Part shown: positions 7,777-16,106 of the stretch, piece after piece
How positions within the stretch are numbered: position 1 is the first letter of the stretch
Layout: every line of letters starts with the position of its first letter
Source: Hyphomicrobiales bacterium
GTDB lineage: Bacteria; Pseudomonadota; Alphaproteobacteria; Rhizobiales; Rhizobiaceae
Assembly: GCA_900471925.1 (NCBI GenBank)
Contig: UCGV01000004.1
Span: 62,001 to 126,000 of the forward strand
Length of the DNA stretch: 64,000 nt
Reading direction: 5' to 3'
Translations under genes and position numbers: made by a program
The notes under the pieces: generated by a model
Databases searched by the model: none
What the model was told of the DNA's origin: nothing
Seen by the model: the letters and a program-made list of their open reading frames with translations, nothing else

Positions 7777-8949
7777 TCAGCGGCCCGGATAAGCCTGCGA
7801 AACTGGCTTTTCCCGCACCGATCGGGCATTCAGCAGCAGCGCAATGCATCCATAAACTGCCGCCAATATCCACAATGTCAGGAACGGCACCCTGACCGCC
7901 TGGAGCGATGCGCCGAGTTGCGAAACCTCGACAATGCCGTTGATGGCACTCGTGCTCGGCAACAGCACGGTCAGCGTCCTCAACGGTTCGGGTATGGCTT
8001 CGCTGGGCCAGGAGAACCCGGCGAGAAACAGGAAGGGCAATCCGAGCGCCGCCGAGACAAGCTGCACCACGAGCGGTTTACGGAAGAGAGCCGAAATCAC
8101 CATGCCAAGCGTTGAAACCGCCAGAACGAAGGGCAGGCAGAAAGCGGCGATCACAGCGAGCCCGCCGAGCCGCGGAATGCCGTAGAGATACGGCAGAACG
8201 ATCAAATAGAAGGGCAGCACGATCGCTTCGATGACGAGATAGGCCAGTAATTTGCCGCCGACCCGTCCAAATGGCCCGGCAGCAGCGGCCGCGGGATCGC
8301 GCGCCGCCGCATCATTGCCGATCGTTCCAAGCAAGCCGACGCCGATCAGCAGCGTCTGCTGCATGATCAGCACGAAGGCTGCAGGCAAGATATAGGTCGC
8401 GTAACCGCCCTGCGGATTGAACAGCGCCACCGCCGTCAGCGGCATCGGATCGGGCGCGGCAGCGGCCAAAACCGGATCGATATTGGCAGCAACCAACCGT
8501 GCCGTTTCGATTTCCGCGCCCATCGTCCTGGCAACGGCGACGACCGCGCCGGAAATGCGCTGATAGATCAGAAAATAGCTGGCATCCGCATAAAGCGCGA
8601 CCGGCGATTGCCGCCCATGCAGCAGATCACGCTCGAAATATTGCGGGATGACCAGAATGCCGTAGAGCTGGCGCCCATGCACCTCGCGCTCGGCGCTCAC
8701 CTGATCTGGCAGCATAGCGGCCACGGCGACATCGCTGGATGCATCGATGCGGCGCACCAACTCGCGGCTGCTCGTCGTGTCATCGAGATCGACGACGGCG
8801 ATCGGCACGTCGCGTAGTGCCTCGTTCGTATAGGGCTGCGGATAGTAGAGCGCATAGATCAGCGGCCCGATGAGCATCACGGCCATGACCGGCCGAAGTG
8901 TCAAAATGCGCATCAGTTCGATGCGGAAGATCGCGAGAAAAGCCCTCAT
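7777..8949 (-). CDS. ABC-2 type transporter permease (second of two)
   Basis: 390 aa inner-membrane protein. An N-terminal helix (MAVMLIGPLIYALYYPQPY) is followed by a large periplasmic domain, with VDLDDTTSSRELVRRID near its start, and then about five helices (for example YILPAAFVLIMQQTLLIG). This YbhR/YhhJ-like layout is that of ABC-2 exporters that work with an HlyD adaptor. The start ATG overlaps the upstream permease stop as ATGA behind a GGGAGG site. It closes the three-gene export operon. The cargo is unknown; drugs, lipids or hydrophobic compounds are typical for the family. Confidence 0.85.
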   Translation of the reverse strand: MRAFLAIFRIELMRILTLRPVMAVMLIGPLIYALYYPQPYTNEALRDVPIAVVDLDDTTSSRELVRRIDASSDVAVAAMLPDQVSAEREVHGRQLYGILVIPQYFERDLLHGRQSPVALYADASYFLIYQRISGAVVAVARTMGAEIETARLVAANIDPVLAAAAPDPMPLTAVALFNPQGGYATYILPAAFVLIMQQTLLIGVGLLGTIGNDAAARDPAAAAAGPFGRVGGKLLAYLVIEAIVLPFYLIVLPYLYGIPRLGGLAVIAAFCLPFVLAVSTLGMVISALFRKPLVVQLVSAALGLPFLFLAGFSWPSEAIPEPLRTLTVLLPSTSAINGIVEVSQLGASLQAVRVPFLTLWILAAVYGCIALLLNARSVREKPVSQAYPGR

Positions 8950-10157
8950 GGCGTGACCTCCCTCAACCTTTGCGCCGCCTGTCGCTGCCGGCGGATACGG
9001 AATACCTCCAGCCGCAATGCTGTCAGGATTGCCAGCGTCAATACGAATATGCCGAGCACCATCAGCGGCTTCAGCGACAGATCGATCGGCGTGCCGCGGA
9101 TCGTCTGGTCGATCCTGGCCGTCAGATACCAGGTGCCGGGAATGAACTGGCCCCACCAATAGGCAAAATCGTTCATCGCCAGCCGCGGAAAACCGATGCC
9201 CATATAGCCGAAGGATGGTGCAAACATCAGCGTGCCGATGCTGATGGCGCTTGCGACCGGCCGTAGGAAAAGCGCCAGCAGCACGCCGACGAACTGGTTT
9301 GCAAGAATGAAGAGCACTCCGGCGACGAAGAGAATCCAGCGCTCACCCTTGAGCGGCATGTCGAGCACGCCGAAAAGCACGGCATCGGAAAGGCCGAGAA
9401 CCACGAGGAAGATCAGCGTATAGGGCAATATCTTGCCGGCGATCGCCGGCCACAGACCGCCGCCAAGCCGGCGCAGAACGACGAGACGATGCATCGTCTC
9501 AGCATCCATGCCGATCGAATAGGCCATCGTCGTGACAATCACCACCTGCAGCAAGGCAGGCATCAACGCCGCGAGCAGAAAATGGGCATAGTTGAGCGTC
9601 GGATTGAAGAGCGGATTAACCTGAACCGGGATCGGCGAAAGATCGGATTGGGCAATTTCGACCGGCTCGCCCTTTGCCGTGCGCAACGACAGGCGGACGC
9701 CTGCTTCGACGGTCGGCACGGCAGCACTGACCCCCCTGAGCGTCAGATTGCCCGTCGTCAGCGTTTGAGTGTTGTAGAAGAACACGACCTCGGGCCGCCG
9801 GCCGGCAAACACGTCACGCTCCAGATTGCGCGGCAGCATCAGCAAACCATGAACCTTGCCGGAGAGGATCAGTTGACGTCCTTCCGTAAGGTCGCTGACA
9901 TTGACGGCAACGGCGGTATCCGGCGTCGCATCGACGGCGCGGATGATGGTTCGCGAAAGGTCGCTGCCATCAAGATCAAGCACGGCAATCGGCAGCCGTG
10001 TCGCAAGACCTGCACTGAAGACGATAGACAATATACCCATCAGCAGCAGCGGCAGGACGGTGGTCAGGAACAGCAGAAAAGGCCGGCGATAGAACCAGTC
10101 GAACTCCCGCCGGAATACCAGCAGAAAGCCGGGGCGAAGGCCGCCGCGCGGCTTCAT
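8946..10157 (-). CDS. ABC-2 type transporter permease (first of two)
   Basis: 403 aa, the same architecture as its neighbour: helix RRPFLLFLTTVLPLLLMGIL, a periplasmic domain that opens with VLDLDGSDLSRTIIRAVDATP, then a bundle of helices from about residue 170 onward. The two permeases clearly belong together and probably form the heterodimeric channel. The start lies 1 bp after the HlyD-family stop. No ATP-binding subunit occurs in this operon, although YbhFSR-type systems normally encode one beside the permeases. Confidence 0.85.
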   Translation of the reverse strand: MKPRGGLRPGFLLVFRREFDWFYRRPFLLFLTTVLPLLLMGILSIVFSAGLATRLPIAVLDLDGSDLSRTIIRAVDATPDTAVAVNVSDLTEGRQLILSGKVHGLLMLPRNLERDVFAGRRPEVVFFYNTQTLTTGNLTLRGVSAAVPTVEAGVRLSLRTAKGEPVEIAQSDLSPIPVQVNPLFNPTLNYAHFLLAALMPALLQVVIVTTMAYSIGMDAETMHRLVVLRRLGGGLWPAIAGKILPYTLIFLVVLGLSDAVLFGVLDMPLKGERWILFVAGVLFILANQFVGVLLALFLRPVASAISIGTLMFAPSFGYMGIGFPRLAMNDFAYWWGQFIPGTWYLTARIDQTIRGTPIDLSLKPLMVLGIFVLTLAILTALRLEVFRIRRQRQAAQRLREVTP

Positions 10158-10158
10158 C

Positions 10159-11145
10159 TCAATGCCCCGCCGGCGGCCAGGAAGCGATGACGCTCATGCC
10201 CGGCCGCAGTCCTTCGACGGGATTGGCGGGAACCGCGCGCACCTCGAACGTGCGCAGGTCGAAATCACCGGTGGCGCGCGTCGCACGCCAGGTCGCATAT
10301 TGCCCCTGGGCGTTGATCATCGTCACCTTGACCGGAATCGGCCCGCCGGCCAGTGCGGGAACGGTGACGTCAAAACCATCGCCGACCTTCAGGCCTTTCA
10401 GCAGGTCCTCGCGAAGATTGAAGGTGAACCACGGGTTCCGCAGGTCGATGATCGAAAACAGCGGCGCGCCGGGGCTGAAATTCTCGCCGAGCTCGGCAAT
10501 ACGCGTCGTCACCTGGCCGGAAATCGGAGCATGGATGGTGAGTTCCGAAACATCCACCTGCTGCTGGTTGAGCGAAGCGCGTGCCTGCTCGACCTGTGCA
10601 GCGGCCAACGCTTTTTCTTCCTTGCTCGAACCGGCCGTCACCAGCCGCACATTGGCGGCTGCCGATTCCTGCTTGCGGATGGCTGCCTCCAGATTGCGCG
10701 CCGCCTGATCGACCTGTGCCTGCGTCGACGCGCCTGTCGTGATCAACCGGCCCTGACGGGCAGACTCTTCCTGATAGAGTGTCACATCCGCATTCGCCGC
10801 CGCAAGCTCGGCATTTGCCGCATCGATCGTCTCGGGACGTGTGCTGTTGACGCGGACAAGATCGGCTTCGGAAACACCGACCGCCGCCTGCGCCATATGC
10901 AGTGCCGCCGTCAATTGTGGGCTTTCCAGCTCGGCGATGACGGCGCCCTTCTCGACATTATCGCCGACATCGGCATTCAGGTTGAGGATACGGCCGGCAA
11001 CGCGTGGGCTGATATCGACGCGATTGGCGGAAACCTCGCCCTGCACCACCAGCGGCGGTGGGCGCGTCGCAAACCACAAGAGAAGACCTAGAACGACAAG
11101 GGCCACGATACCCACGACTGCCCTAACCATTCCTGCTGCCTTCAT
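10159..11145 (-). CDS. HlyD/EmrA-family membrane fusion protein
   Basis: 328 aa periplasmic adaptor with one N-terminal membrane anchor (VVGIVALVVLGLLLWFATRPP). The first biotinyl-lipoyl-like half-motif lies in VDISPRVAGRILNLNADVGD, a coiled-coil hairpin rich in Ala, Glu and Gln spans about residues 80-190, and the second half-motif is in APISGQVTTRIAELGENFSPG. Such proteins connect inner-membrane exporters to an outer-membrane channel. It is the first gene of the export operon, with an AGAGGA ribosome site. The outer-membrane partner is not in the window. Confidence 0.9.
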   Translation of the reverse strand: MKAAGMVRAVVGIVALVVLGLLLWFATRPPPLVVQGEVSANRVDISPRVAGRILNLNADVGDNVEKGAVIAELESPQLTAALHMAQAAVGVSEADLVRVNSTRPETIDAANAELAAANADVTLYQEESARQGRLITTGASTQAQVDQAARNLEAAIRKQESAAANVRLVTAGSSKEEKALAAAQVEQARASLNQQQVDVSELTIHAPISGQVTTRIAELGENFSPGAPLFSIIDLRNPWFTFNLREDLLKGLKVGDGFDVTVPALAGGPIPVKVTMINAQGQYATWRATRATGDFDLRTFEVRAVPANPVEGLRPGMSVIASWPPAGH

Positions 11146-11363
11146 CGGTGTCCTCTTTCGATCGGAGCGCTCACGCCTGACTGTGTCTCAGGATAATCCT
11201 TCTGGCAATATGACACGCTGGCTGCGACACATTGGCAACCGGCTCCAGTATAGCTTTCGGTCGCCGATCACCCCTGCCTTCAAGGGGCGATTCAACGACA
11301 TCCTCCCAGGATATGGACCTGCCGTTTTGTATGGCCGGACCAAAACCTAAGTATAGTTATGCC

Positions 11364-11540
11364 GGAGGTCCCTTCGATCTACTGTCTACATGTAGCTCGG
11401 AACCACCAAGACCATCCAGGTTCCGGGCTGGTGGCATCGCCCCTTGCCACCGTCAGGGCCGGCGCTCCCCTCCGCCGAAGCCCCGCGGATCCTCCCATCC
11501 GCCATAGACCGTCCCGCCGCCCGGGACGGTCTTTTCTTTT
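11364..11540 (+). ncRNA. Candidate trans-acting small RNA with CCTCCC (anti-Shine-Dalgarno) loop
   Basis: A plus-strand interval with no convincing reading frame folds by inspection into consecutive hairpins: an 11-bp stem with one G-U (11394-11404 with 11419-11429), directly followed by a 7-bp stem (11430-11436 with 11445-11451), then a C-rich linker, then GCGGAT-CCTCCC-ATCCGC (11485-11502) whose six-base loop is an anti-Shine-Dalgarno sequence, and finally a strong intrinsic terminator (11507-11540). Upstream TATAGT at 11352-11357 could be a -10 box, with a weak TTGTAT 19 bp before it. The layout resembles rhizobial AbcR/NfeR-type regulators of ABC-transporter mRNAs. The 5' end is a guess and no family could be assigned. 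Confidence 0.6.
11507..11540 (+). terminator. Rho-independent terminator
   Basis: GACCGTCCCG at 11507-11516 pairs perfectly with CGGGACGGTC at 11522-11531 around a 5-nt loop, followed by TTTTCTTTT at 11532-11540. The T-tract exists only on the plus strand. No protein gene precedes it on that strand, since the export operon starts at 11145 and runs the other way, so it must end a short transcript that begins in this gap. Confidence 0.85.
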
Positions 11541-11667
11541 GCCGTCCGGAGACAATTCAGCCTACACTTCCAACACTTTGGTATAGTTTTGCAGCATCGG
11601 GCACGCCATTAAGGTAAATGCGCATCAACCGGCATCGATAGTGAACCGGAACCAATAGCGAGGGGGA

Positions 11668-13257
11668 ATGGGATCATCTATCCTGTCAAGACTGATCAAT
11701 CGGCGGGGGTCGGTTTCGCATGAGGTCACGCTCGGGCTGATCGCGCTCGTGCTCGGTATTACCGTTCTCTACGTCGACGCCTTCACCGAGATCGAAAGCG
11801 CCATTGCCGTTCTCTATGTTATCGTGCTGCTCCTGTCGGCCGAAATCATGACGAGGACAGGCGTTACGCTTCTTGCCGCGATCTGCGGCGCCCTGACGCT
11901 TTTTGCCTTTTTCTATTCGCACGGGCTCGAGGAGGATGTTCCCGCCCAATTGCGCCTTGCGGTTTCCCTTGCCGCCATCACAATCACCTGTGCGCTCATC
12001 CTCAGAAACGAAACCGCCCGTGCCGGCCTCATCGAGGCCAACCTGCATCTCCGCGACAGCGAGACCCGCTACCGCTACATTTTCGAACATAGCCGCATCG
12101 CATTGTGGGAACGCGACTACTCGGCCGTACGCGCTTTCCTGATGTCGCTGAAGGCTGAAGGCGTTACGGATCTCAAGGACTATGCCCGCGCCAATCCCGG
12201 CATGATCCCCACCTGCATCGGTCTGATCCGCACCATCGCCTCCAATGACGCCGCGCTCGAACTTCTCGGCCACGTGGCCGATGGCCTGCCCTCGCGTACG
12301 ATGCGCCGTTATATCGCCCCCGACGACGATACTTTTCTCGATCTGATGAGCGCCATTTTTCGCGGTGAACGCCATTTCGAGGGAAAGGGCAATCTGGTCG
12401 CCGAAAATGGCGAGACCAGGCTCGTCATCATGAGCATGAGTTTCCCGGAAGATCCCGCCGCCTTCAGCCGCGTGGTCGTAGGCATGATGGATATCACCCA
12501 GCGGGAAATGATGCAGAAGGCAATTCGCGAAGCCCAGGACGAGCTCGCACGCGCCTCGCGCGCGGCCACCGTCGGTACCCTGTCGGCCTCGCTTGCTCAT
12601 GAACTCAACCAGCCTCTCGGCGCCATCGTCGTCAACGCCCAGACCCTGCTCAGATGGTTGAACCGTGAGCCGCCGGATCTTGCCGCCGTACACCGCTCAG
12701 CCGAACGCATAATCCGTGACAGCCAAAGGGCGAGTGAGATCATTCACAATACCCGCTCCATGCTGACCCAGGGCGACCGCACGCCCGAACAGGTCGACCT
12801 GGAAACGCTGATCGAAGAAACGCGCACGCTGATGGAACACGACTTCCAGCGCGACATGGTCAGCTTCGATGTCGCCGCCGTCGAAAAGCCGCTCGCGGTG
12901 AAGGCGATCCGCATCGAATTACAGCAGGTGCTGATCAACCTCGTCACCAATGCCGTGCAGGCCATGCGCGAAACGGCAATCGACCAGCGCAAGATTCTGA
13001 TCTCGCTCGCCAGGAAGGATGATATATTCGTCACGCTCTCGGTCAGGGACTTCGGCCCCGGTATCAGCGAGGAGGCGATGGCGAAGCTCTTCACCCCCTT
13101 CTTTACCACCAAGCCCTCCGGAATGGGCATGGGGCTTTCCATTTGCCGCAGCACGCTGGAAGCGCGCGGCGGCCAGCTCGTGGCCGGCAATCATCCTGAA
13201 GGCGGCGCCATCTTCGAAATGATCATACCGATCGAGGACGACCATGACCGACACTAG
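11668..13257 (+). CDS. Membrane-bound sensor histidine kinase (FixL/DctB-like transmitter)
   Basis: 529 aa. The N-terminal third holds about four membrane helices (for example LIALVLGITVLYVDAF and AIAVLYVIVLLLSAEIM), followed by a PAS-like sensory segment beginning DSETRYRYIFEHSRIALWER. The transmitter has the phospho-acceptor His311 in SLAHELNQPLGAIV, an N box (LINLVTNAVQAM), and the G boxes VRDFGPGIS and GMGMGLSI. The ATG follows GAGGGGG. The gene overlaps the next one by 14 bp, so the two are co-translated and form a two-component pair. The signal is unknown; the H-box type is that of the FixL/DctB/NodV group. Confidence 0.92.
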   Translation: MGSSILSRLINRRGSVSHEVTLGLIALVLGITVLYVDAFTEIESAIAVLYVIVLLLSAEIMTRTGVTLLAAICGALTLFAFFYSHGLEEDVPAQLRLAVSLAAITITCALILRNETARAGLIEANLHLRDSETRYRYIFEHSRIALWERDYSAVRAFLMSLKAEGVTDLKDYARANPGMIPTCIGLIRTIASNDAALELLGHVADGLPSRTMRRYIAPDDDTFLDLMSAIFRGERHFEGKGNLVAENGETRLVIMSMSFPEDPAAFSRVVVGMMDITQREMMQKAIREAQDELARASRAATVGTLSASLAHELNQPLGAIVVNAQTLLRWLNREPPDLAAVHRSAERIIRDSQRASEIIHNTRSMLTQGDRTPEQVDLETLIEETRTLMEHDFQRDMVSFDVAAVEKPLAVKAIRIELQQVLINLVTNAVQAMRETAIDQRKILISLARKDDIFVTLSVRDFGPGISEEAMAKLFTPFFTTKPSGMGMGLSICRSTLEARGGQLVAGNHPEGGAIFEMIIPIEDDHDRH

Positions 13258-13891
13258 TGCCGCATCCAGGGCAGCCGCTCAATCCGCATTGCCGGTCGTC
13301 TATGTTGTCGACGATGACGAATCCATTCGCGAGTCCCTCGTCGATCTCTTCCGGTCGATCCAGATGGATGCCGTTTCCTTTGCCACCACGACCGCCTTTC
13401 TGGATACTGCCGATCTGCGCCGGCCGGGCTGCATCCTTCTCGACGTGCGTCTACCGGGCCTGAGCGGCCTGGATTTCCAGCTTCATCTCGAACGGATCGG
13501 CAGCAGGATGCCGATCGTCTTCATGACCGGCTTCGGCGATATTCCGATGAGCGTACGTGCCATGAAGGCCGGCGCCGTGGATTTCCTCACCAAGCCTTTC
13601 CGCGATCAGGATATTCTCGATGCTGTCGGCGTCGCGATCGAAAAGGATATGGCCCGCCGTCGGGAAATGGCCGCCAGCGATGCCGTCGCCTCGCTGGTCG
13701 ACACGCTGACACCGCGGGAGCGCGAAGTGATGGCCGCCGTCGTCAAGGGGCTGATGAACAAGCAGATCGCCTACGACCTCGGCATCAGCGAAATCACCGT
13801 GAAGCTGCATCGCGGCAATGTCATGCGCAAGATGCAGGTCCGTTCGGTGGCCGATCTGGTGCGCAAGGCCGAGATGCTGGAAGGCAGATAG
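13244..13891 (+). CDS. Two-component response regulator, FixJ family
   Basis: 215 aa cytoplasmic transcription factor. The receiver domain carries the acidic triad DDD (residues 23-25), phospho-acceptor Asp67 in ILLDVRLPG and the conserved Lys in FLTKPFR. The LuxR/GerE-type helix-turn-helix occupies about residues 150-210 (LTPREREVMAAVVKGLMNKQ, then SEITVKLHRGNVM). It overlaps the kinase gene, so it is its cognate regulator. The nearest known groups are FixJ, NodW and TtrR; target genes are not evident from the sequence. Confidence 0.93.
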   Translation: MTDTSAASRAAAQSALPVVYVVDDDESIRESLVDLFRSIQMDAVSFATTTAFLDTADLRRPGCILLDVRLPGLSGLDFQLHLERIGSRMPIVFMTGFGDIPMSVRAMKAGAVDFLTKPFRDQDILDAVGVAIEKDMARRREMAASDAVASLVDTLTPREREVMAAVVKGLMNKQIAYDLGISEITVKLHRGNVMRKMQVRSVADLVRKAEMLEGR

Positions 13892-13983
13892 GCAAACCTA
13901 GACCCTTGTATGGTACCACGAAGCAAGCCCGAACCCCATAATAGACCGTACGAAATACAAGAATAAACAAGGCTACCAATCTC

Positions 13984-14352
13984 GTGTCAAATACATCCAT
14001 AATCGCGGTCGTCGATGATGATCAGGCCATTCGGGAGGCGCTTGACGATCTGATCCAGTCCTGCGGCTACCAGAGCAAGCTTTTTGCCTCAGCCGAAGAA
14101 TTTCTGGCCTTCGGCGACAGGGCAGCGATCGACTGCATGCTCGTCGATGTAAAAATGCCGGGCCTCAGCGGCATCGAACTGCAGGAGATCCTCAACGGCC
14201 AACCTGAAAAACCGCCAATGATCTTCATGACCTCCTATCGTGACGAGCGGACCCGCACCGCCGCCATGGAAGGCGGCGCGCTTGCCTTTCTGGGCAAGCC
14301 GGTCGAGTTCGATTCCCTTATCAACTATCTCGAAATGGCCCTGAAGCCGTAA
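13984..14352 (+). CDS. Stand-alone receiver-domain protein (CheY/FixJ-receiver type)
   Basis: 122 aa, a single receiver domain with DDD at residues 11-13, Asp55 in CMLVDVKMPG and Lys in FLGKPVEF, but no output domain. The first codon is GTG at 13984; no in-frame ATG lies upstream. It begins 92 bp after the FixJ-like gene on the same strand and most resembles the receivers of that family, so it may act as a phosphate sink or a competing target for the kinase at 11668. That role is inferred from its position. Confidence 0.85.
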   Translation: MSNTSIIAVVDDDQAIREALDDLIQSCGYQSKLFASAEEFLAFGDRAAIDCMLVDVKMPGLSGIELQEILNGQPEKPPMIFMTSYRDERTRTAAMEGGALAFLGKPVEFDSLINYLEMALKP

Positions 14353-14356
14353 GGAT

Positions 14357-14373
14357 TCGCTCCGCCGGAGCGA
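14357..14373 (+). terminator. Probable weak terminator after the receiver gene
   Basis: TCGCTCC-GCC-GGAGCGA, a perfect 7-bp stem with a 3-nt loop, lies 5 bp after the receiver stop and is followed by the T-rich tcttattta. The T-run is interrupted, so efficiency is uncertain. It separates the two-component genes from an AT-rich stretch (14380-14490) that probably holds the next promoter. Confidence 0.5.
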
Positions 14374-14503
14374 TCTTATTTACGCAATATAAATTTCGGA
14401 TATACAGATATAAACCTACGTATAATTAAGTTATAAAGCGTAATTGGTAGAATACCTCTCGTAAAATCCAGAACAATACACGGATGAAAACGAGGTGAAC
14501 GCC

Positions 14504-14707
14504 ATGATAAAGCTCAAGAGCCCGATATTTATCAGTGTCGGAAAGAACATCCTGATGGATGTCATTTTCTCTAACATCGTCACAGGTACGAATTACAAGC
14601 TCCACTGCGCGCTTCTTCGCCTGGAGCCGGAAACTCCTGTCCACGAATATCAGCCGGTCCGTATTGCCGCGCAACGCCCGCAAGACTTCGTCCGGACGCA
14701 TATCTGA
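14504..14707 (+). CDS. Small hypothetical protein upstream of the LuxR-type regulator
   Basis: 67 aa, no recognised family. The ATG at 14504 has a good GAGGTG ribosome site, and the third codon positions are mostly G or C as in neighbouring genes, which supports real coding. The start MIKLKSPIFISVGKN is followed by a middle part with no obvious membrane segment. An overlapping frame on the other strand (14426-14755) has no such support. It ends 65 bp before the luxR-type start and could share its transcript. Function unknown. Confidence 0.4.
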   Translation: MIKLKSPIFISVGKNILMDVIFSNIVTGTNYKLHCALLRLEPETPVHEYQPVRIAAQRPQDFVRTHI

Positions 14708-14772
14708 TCTTTCCCCTGCGCTGACCGGCTTCCTCCTCCCGGCCGGTCGGCGCATTTGTCGGCAGACGATTC

Positions 14773-15510
14773 ATGACCCTCAAGAAGCCAATTCAGCCCT
14801 TCTGGTCAGCGGACGCAAAAAGCAGCGCGCCCGGTGGATCCGATCCCGCTGTAGGTTTTTCCACTGCCCTGTACGATACCATGCAAGCACATGGCTTCCG
14901 CTTTTTCCTGACCACCAGATTTCCGCAGGCCGACAAGCTCGGCTTCCGCAGCAACATCATCGCCGGCAACTGGCCACAGGAACTGATCGAGCGTTACGAC
15001 GCCTCGGATCTTTTCTGGCGCAGTCGGCTGATCGATGGCCTGAAGAAGACCGTGATGCCGATCTATTCCGGCACGGGCATCTTCGCTCAGCCCGGCGGCG
15101 ATAAAGGCTCGACGAACCTCACCCGCCGCTTCGAAGAGCTCGGCCTCCACGACACCGTCAGCTTCACGCTGCATGATGCCATACTCAGGCACTACGTCAT
15201 CATGTTCTCCGGCCTGCGCAATCCGCTCGACGAGCAGGAATGCGCGCGCATGGTCTTTGCCGTATTGAAGGCGCTGGACGTTTTCAGCCTGGCAACGGAA
15301 CCGCCGCTTGCCGATTACGAACGTCTGACCGTCCGCGAAATCGAATGCCTTCGCTGGTCCGCCTCCGGCAAGAGCAGCGAAGAGATCGCCATCATCCTGA
15401 AGATTTCCGCCCACACGGTGAACGGCTATCTGAAGACGGCGATGCGCAAACTCGACGCTGTCAACCGGATGCAGGCCGTCGCAAGAGCCTACCGTTTCCG
15501 GCTGCTCTGA
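14773..15510 (+). CDS. LuxR-family transcriptional regulator with autoinducer-binding domain
   Basis: 245 aa. Residues of about 25-165 match the autoinducer-binding fold, with the conserved Trp and Tyr in NWPQELIERYDASD. The C-terminal GerE helix-turn-helix starts at LTVREIECLRWSASGKSSEE and has the recognition segment SAHTVNGYLKTAMRKL. No luxI-type synthase is visible in the window, so it behaves as an orphan (solo) regulator that may sense self-made signals encoded elsewhere, or foreign or plant compounds. An AT-rich 120 bp stretch upstream probably carries its promoter. The ATG at 14773 has only a weak ribosome site. Confidence 0.88.
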   Translation: MTLKKPIQPFWSADAKSSAPGGSDPAVGFSTALYDTMQAHGFRFFLTTRFPQADKLGFRSNIIAGNWPQELIERYDASDLFWRSRLIDGLKKTVMPIYSGTGIFAQPGGDKGSTNLTRRFEELGLHDTVSFTLHDAILRHYVIMFSGLRNPLDEQECARMVFAVLKALDVFSLATEPPLADYERLTVREIECLRWSASGKSSEEIAIILKISAHTVNGYLKTAMRKLDAVNRMQAVARAYRFRLL

Positions 15511-15604
15511 AGACGGCCGCGTCGAGTGACATATCTGGATCTGCCCCCGTCCAGACCTTCGTATAGATGCCGATCGACAGGCATCGTTCTATGATCAGGT
15601 TGTG

Positions 15605-15625
15605 GAGGTGACCGGTGGTCACCTC
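15605..15625. promoter_or_regulatory. Perfect inverted repeat between the luxR-type gene and a small unknown gene
   Basis: GAGGTGACC-GGT-GGTCACCTC: 9-bp perfect arms around a 3-bp centre, 95 bp after the LuxR-type stop and 35 bp before the next start. No real T-run follows, which argues for an operator more than a terminator, although its 3-nt loop would also allow an RNA hairpin. A second, weaker inverted repeat (GATGCC...GGCATC) lies at 15566-15585. Its size is close to that of lux-type boxes, but the sequence is not a classical one. Confidence 0.4.
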
Positions 15626-15659
15626 TCGCTTTCAAATGTGTTGAAACGGCAGGTGCCCC

Positions 15660-15956
15660 ATGACGCGGATAGTCCTGATCGATGCAGACAAGAAGCACAT
15701 CCCCTTAAAATCCTACGACGCCGCCAGCCTTGCATGCGCCTATGGCGTCAGCGAATTCGAGGCGACCGGAATCCTCACCCGCTACGGTAGGTCGCGGACG
15801 GAAATCGACCTCCTGATGGCCGCCCGTCGCGTGCCGATACGCGTAGCACCCCAGTTGCCCGACACTCGGCAGGCGGCGGGAAATTTCGCTCGACTTCAGG
15901 CCATCTCCCGTTACGCCGCACGGCCGCTGACGAAATATCTGCGCGATTCCGGCTGA
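15660..15956 (+). CDS. Hypothetical protein, possible helix-turn-helix
   Basis: 98 aa, not recognised. It begins MTRIVLIDADKKHIPLKSYD and is basic, with no membrane segment or signal peptide. The stretch ASLACAYGVSEFEATGILTR, followed by a second similar turn at RYGRSRTEIDLLMAARR, has the spacing of a small helical DNA-binding unit, but this is a weak visual match. AGGTG lies 6 bases before the ATG. The dyad at 15605-15625 sits just upstream, so it may be controlled separately from the LuxR-type gene. Confidence 0.6.
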   Translation: MTRIVLIDADKKHIPLKSYDAASLACAYGVSEFEATGILTRYGRSRTEIDLLMAARRVPIRVAPQLPDTRQAAGNFARLQAISRYAARPLTKYLRDSG

Positions 15957-16106
15957 AGTCGGCGCCAACAAGAGCCCGGCAATTCCTGACGAACAGGCAC
16001 AGAATAGCTCAACCTGCGCATGCCGGTTAAAAAGTCACACTATTGTTCCCGTTGTCGACAGGAAATGCTAAGTTGCTGGCGGGAGGGACATTTCTCAGGA
16101 GTTCTC

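Noticed and set aside
14426..14755. A 109-codon minus-strand frame in the gap before the LuxR-type gene
   Set aside because: No ribosome site and no domain; it overlaps the better supported plus-strand frame at 14504-14707.
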